From Thiodiazotropha sp040506775 (lineage in GTDB: Bacteria > Pseudomonadota > Gammaproteobacteria > Chromatiales > Chromatiaceae): DNA of 64,000 nt. Positions 63,442-64,000 of the stretch are shown one piece after another. The stretch is taken from positions 161,127 to 225,126 of the forward strand of contig JBEVWC010000027.1 of the NCBI GenBank assembly GCA_040506775.1, given 5' to 3'. Both the position numbers and the translations under genes were made by a program. A model generated the notes under the pieces. It was not told the DNA's origin. It did not search any database and saw nothing but the letters and a program-made list of their open reading frames with translations. How positions within the stretch are numbered: position 1 is the stretch's first letter; every line of letters begins with the position of its first letter.

Positions 63442-64000
63442 ACCTGCATATCCCGCATGGTGTGGGGTATCCCTCCAACACCAAGCCCCGACTGGCGCAA
63501 CCCGGCGAAGGGCATCCAATCCACACGGAATGCGGTGAAGTCATTGATCATCACTGCCGAAGCATTCAGACCTTTGTAGGCCTTGAGGGCCTGGGACAGC
63601 TGATTGGTGAAGATCGCCGATTGAAAGGCGAACGGCAGGGCATTGGCCTGGGCGATGGCCTGTTCGATCTCATCGTAGCTGTAGACACAGACCACCGGTC
63701 CGAACACCTCACGGGTGCTCACCCGCGCCTTGAGGGGCGGATCGAGCAACACAGTAGCGGGATAGCAGGTTTGCGAGAGCGGCTCGCCGCCGCACAGCAA
63801 TTCCGCGCCCAGTTCCACGGCTTCGCTGACCCACTCGTGCACCCTATGGGTCTCCCCGGGACGGATCAACGGGCCGATCCCGGTTTCCGCGAACGTGGGA
63901 TCTCCCACGCTCATCTTCGCCCCTTCAACAGCCAGTCCCTCAGCCACCTGGCGGGCGATGGAGCGATGCGCGAACACCCGCTGCACCGACACGCAGACCT
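63405..64000 (-). CDS. Aldehyde dehydrogenase family protein, C-terminal part
   Basis: The frame is open to the right window edge, so only the last 198 or so residues are visible. The catalytic cysteine lies right at the edge (VCVSVQRVFAH), followed by the dimerisation and cofactor region with REVFGPVVCVYSYDE, the ALPFAFQSAIFT segment and MPFAGLRQSGLGVGG. NAD(P)-dependent oxidation of an aldehyde is expected; the substrate class cannot be told from this part. The 3' end is duplicated at 60591-60627. Confidence 0.92.
   Translation of the reverse strand, partial: VCVSVQRVFAHRSIARQVAEGLAVEGAKMSVGDPTFAETGIGPLIRPGETHRVHEWVSEAVELGAELLCGGEPLSQTCYPATVLLDPPLKARVSTREVFGPVVCVYSYDEIEQAIAQANALPFAFQSAIFTNQLSQALKAYKGLNASAVMINDFTAFRVDWMPFAGLRQSGLGVGGIPHTMRDMQVEKMMVIRSPEL

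Noticed and set aside
1..64000. CRISPR arrays, rRNA and tRNA genes
   Set aside because: No regularly spaced short repeats with unique spacers, no rRNA sequence and no tRNA T-loop pattern were recognised by eye; a covariance scan could still reveal a missed RNA.

Overview
The window reads as chromosome of a gammaproteobacterium. Supporting signs are a Cyo-type quinol oxidase, guaBA, xseA, a CzcCBA-type metal pump with its own two-component pair, several c-di-GMP and PAS sensor proteins, a GlyGly-CTERM-like surface protein, and REP-type palindromes with a RAYT transposase. A large sulfur-relay and multiheme cytochrome locus points to a sulfur-metabolising lineage, perhaps close to Chromatiales or Sedimenticola-like bacteria. 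That placement is inference; no rRNA or tRNA gene was seen.

Layout. 1-2.6 kb: cyoA and cyoB (cyoB cut by the window edge), minus strand. 3.1-5.5 kb: a truncated RAYT, two REP elements, an alpha/beta hydrolase and a divergent LysR regulator. 5.9-14.6 kb: a small exported protein divergent from a tightly coupled operon of efflux CBA genes, DUF3240, a PepSY-like protein, a response regulator and a histidine kinase. 14.8-17.6 kb: a NADAR protein and a patatin/Omp85 (type Vd) protein. 19-24.8 kb: a PAS-rich kinase, a receiver and a receiver-GAF-PAS-GGDEF-EAL protein. 24.9-31.9 kb: DsbA-like protein, aldo/keto reductase, SulP-STAS-cNMP transporter, an exported hydrolase, a membrane protein and a DUF6279 lipoprotein.

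32-40 kb is an AT-richer accessory block. It begins at a short copy of the guaA 3' end (31970-31999) and ends at the real guaA 3' end (40019). It carries RAYT and REP elements, a papain-like peptidase, a 1021-residue exported protein of unknown function and a class 3 lipase. The arrangement looks like a guaA-targeted island that has lost its integrase. 40-48.4 kb: guaA, guaB, a periplasmic-sensor GGDEF-EAL protein with a degenerate EAL domain, and xseA.

48.7-60.6 kb is the most interesting region. On the minus strand it encodes an NtrC-family regulator, its kinase, a porin, a triheme and a pentaheme cytochrome, a rhodanese-like lipoprotein, two DsrE-type small proteins with a companion small protein, two TusA-type sulfur carriers and a YeeE/YedE transporter. 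Three near-identical sigma-54 promoter sequences (TGGCAT-N8-GC) head three of its transcription units, each with TTGCA repeats 80-180 bp upstream. The locus lies between two ~100-bp inverted-repeat elements. I read it as one regulon that moves sulfur (or selenium) species across the envelope and couples them to electron transfer. 60.6-64 kb: a surface protein gene apparently inserted at the 3' end of an aldehyde dehydrogenase gene, since the last 37 bp of the dehydrogenase gene are repeated on the far side.
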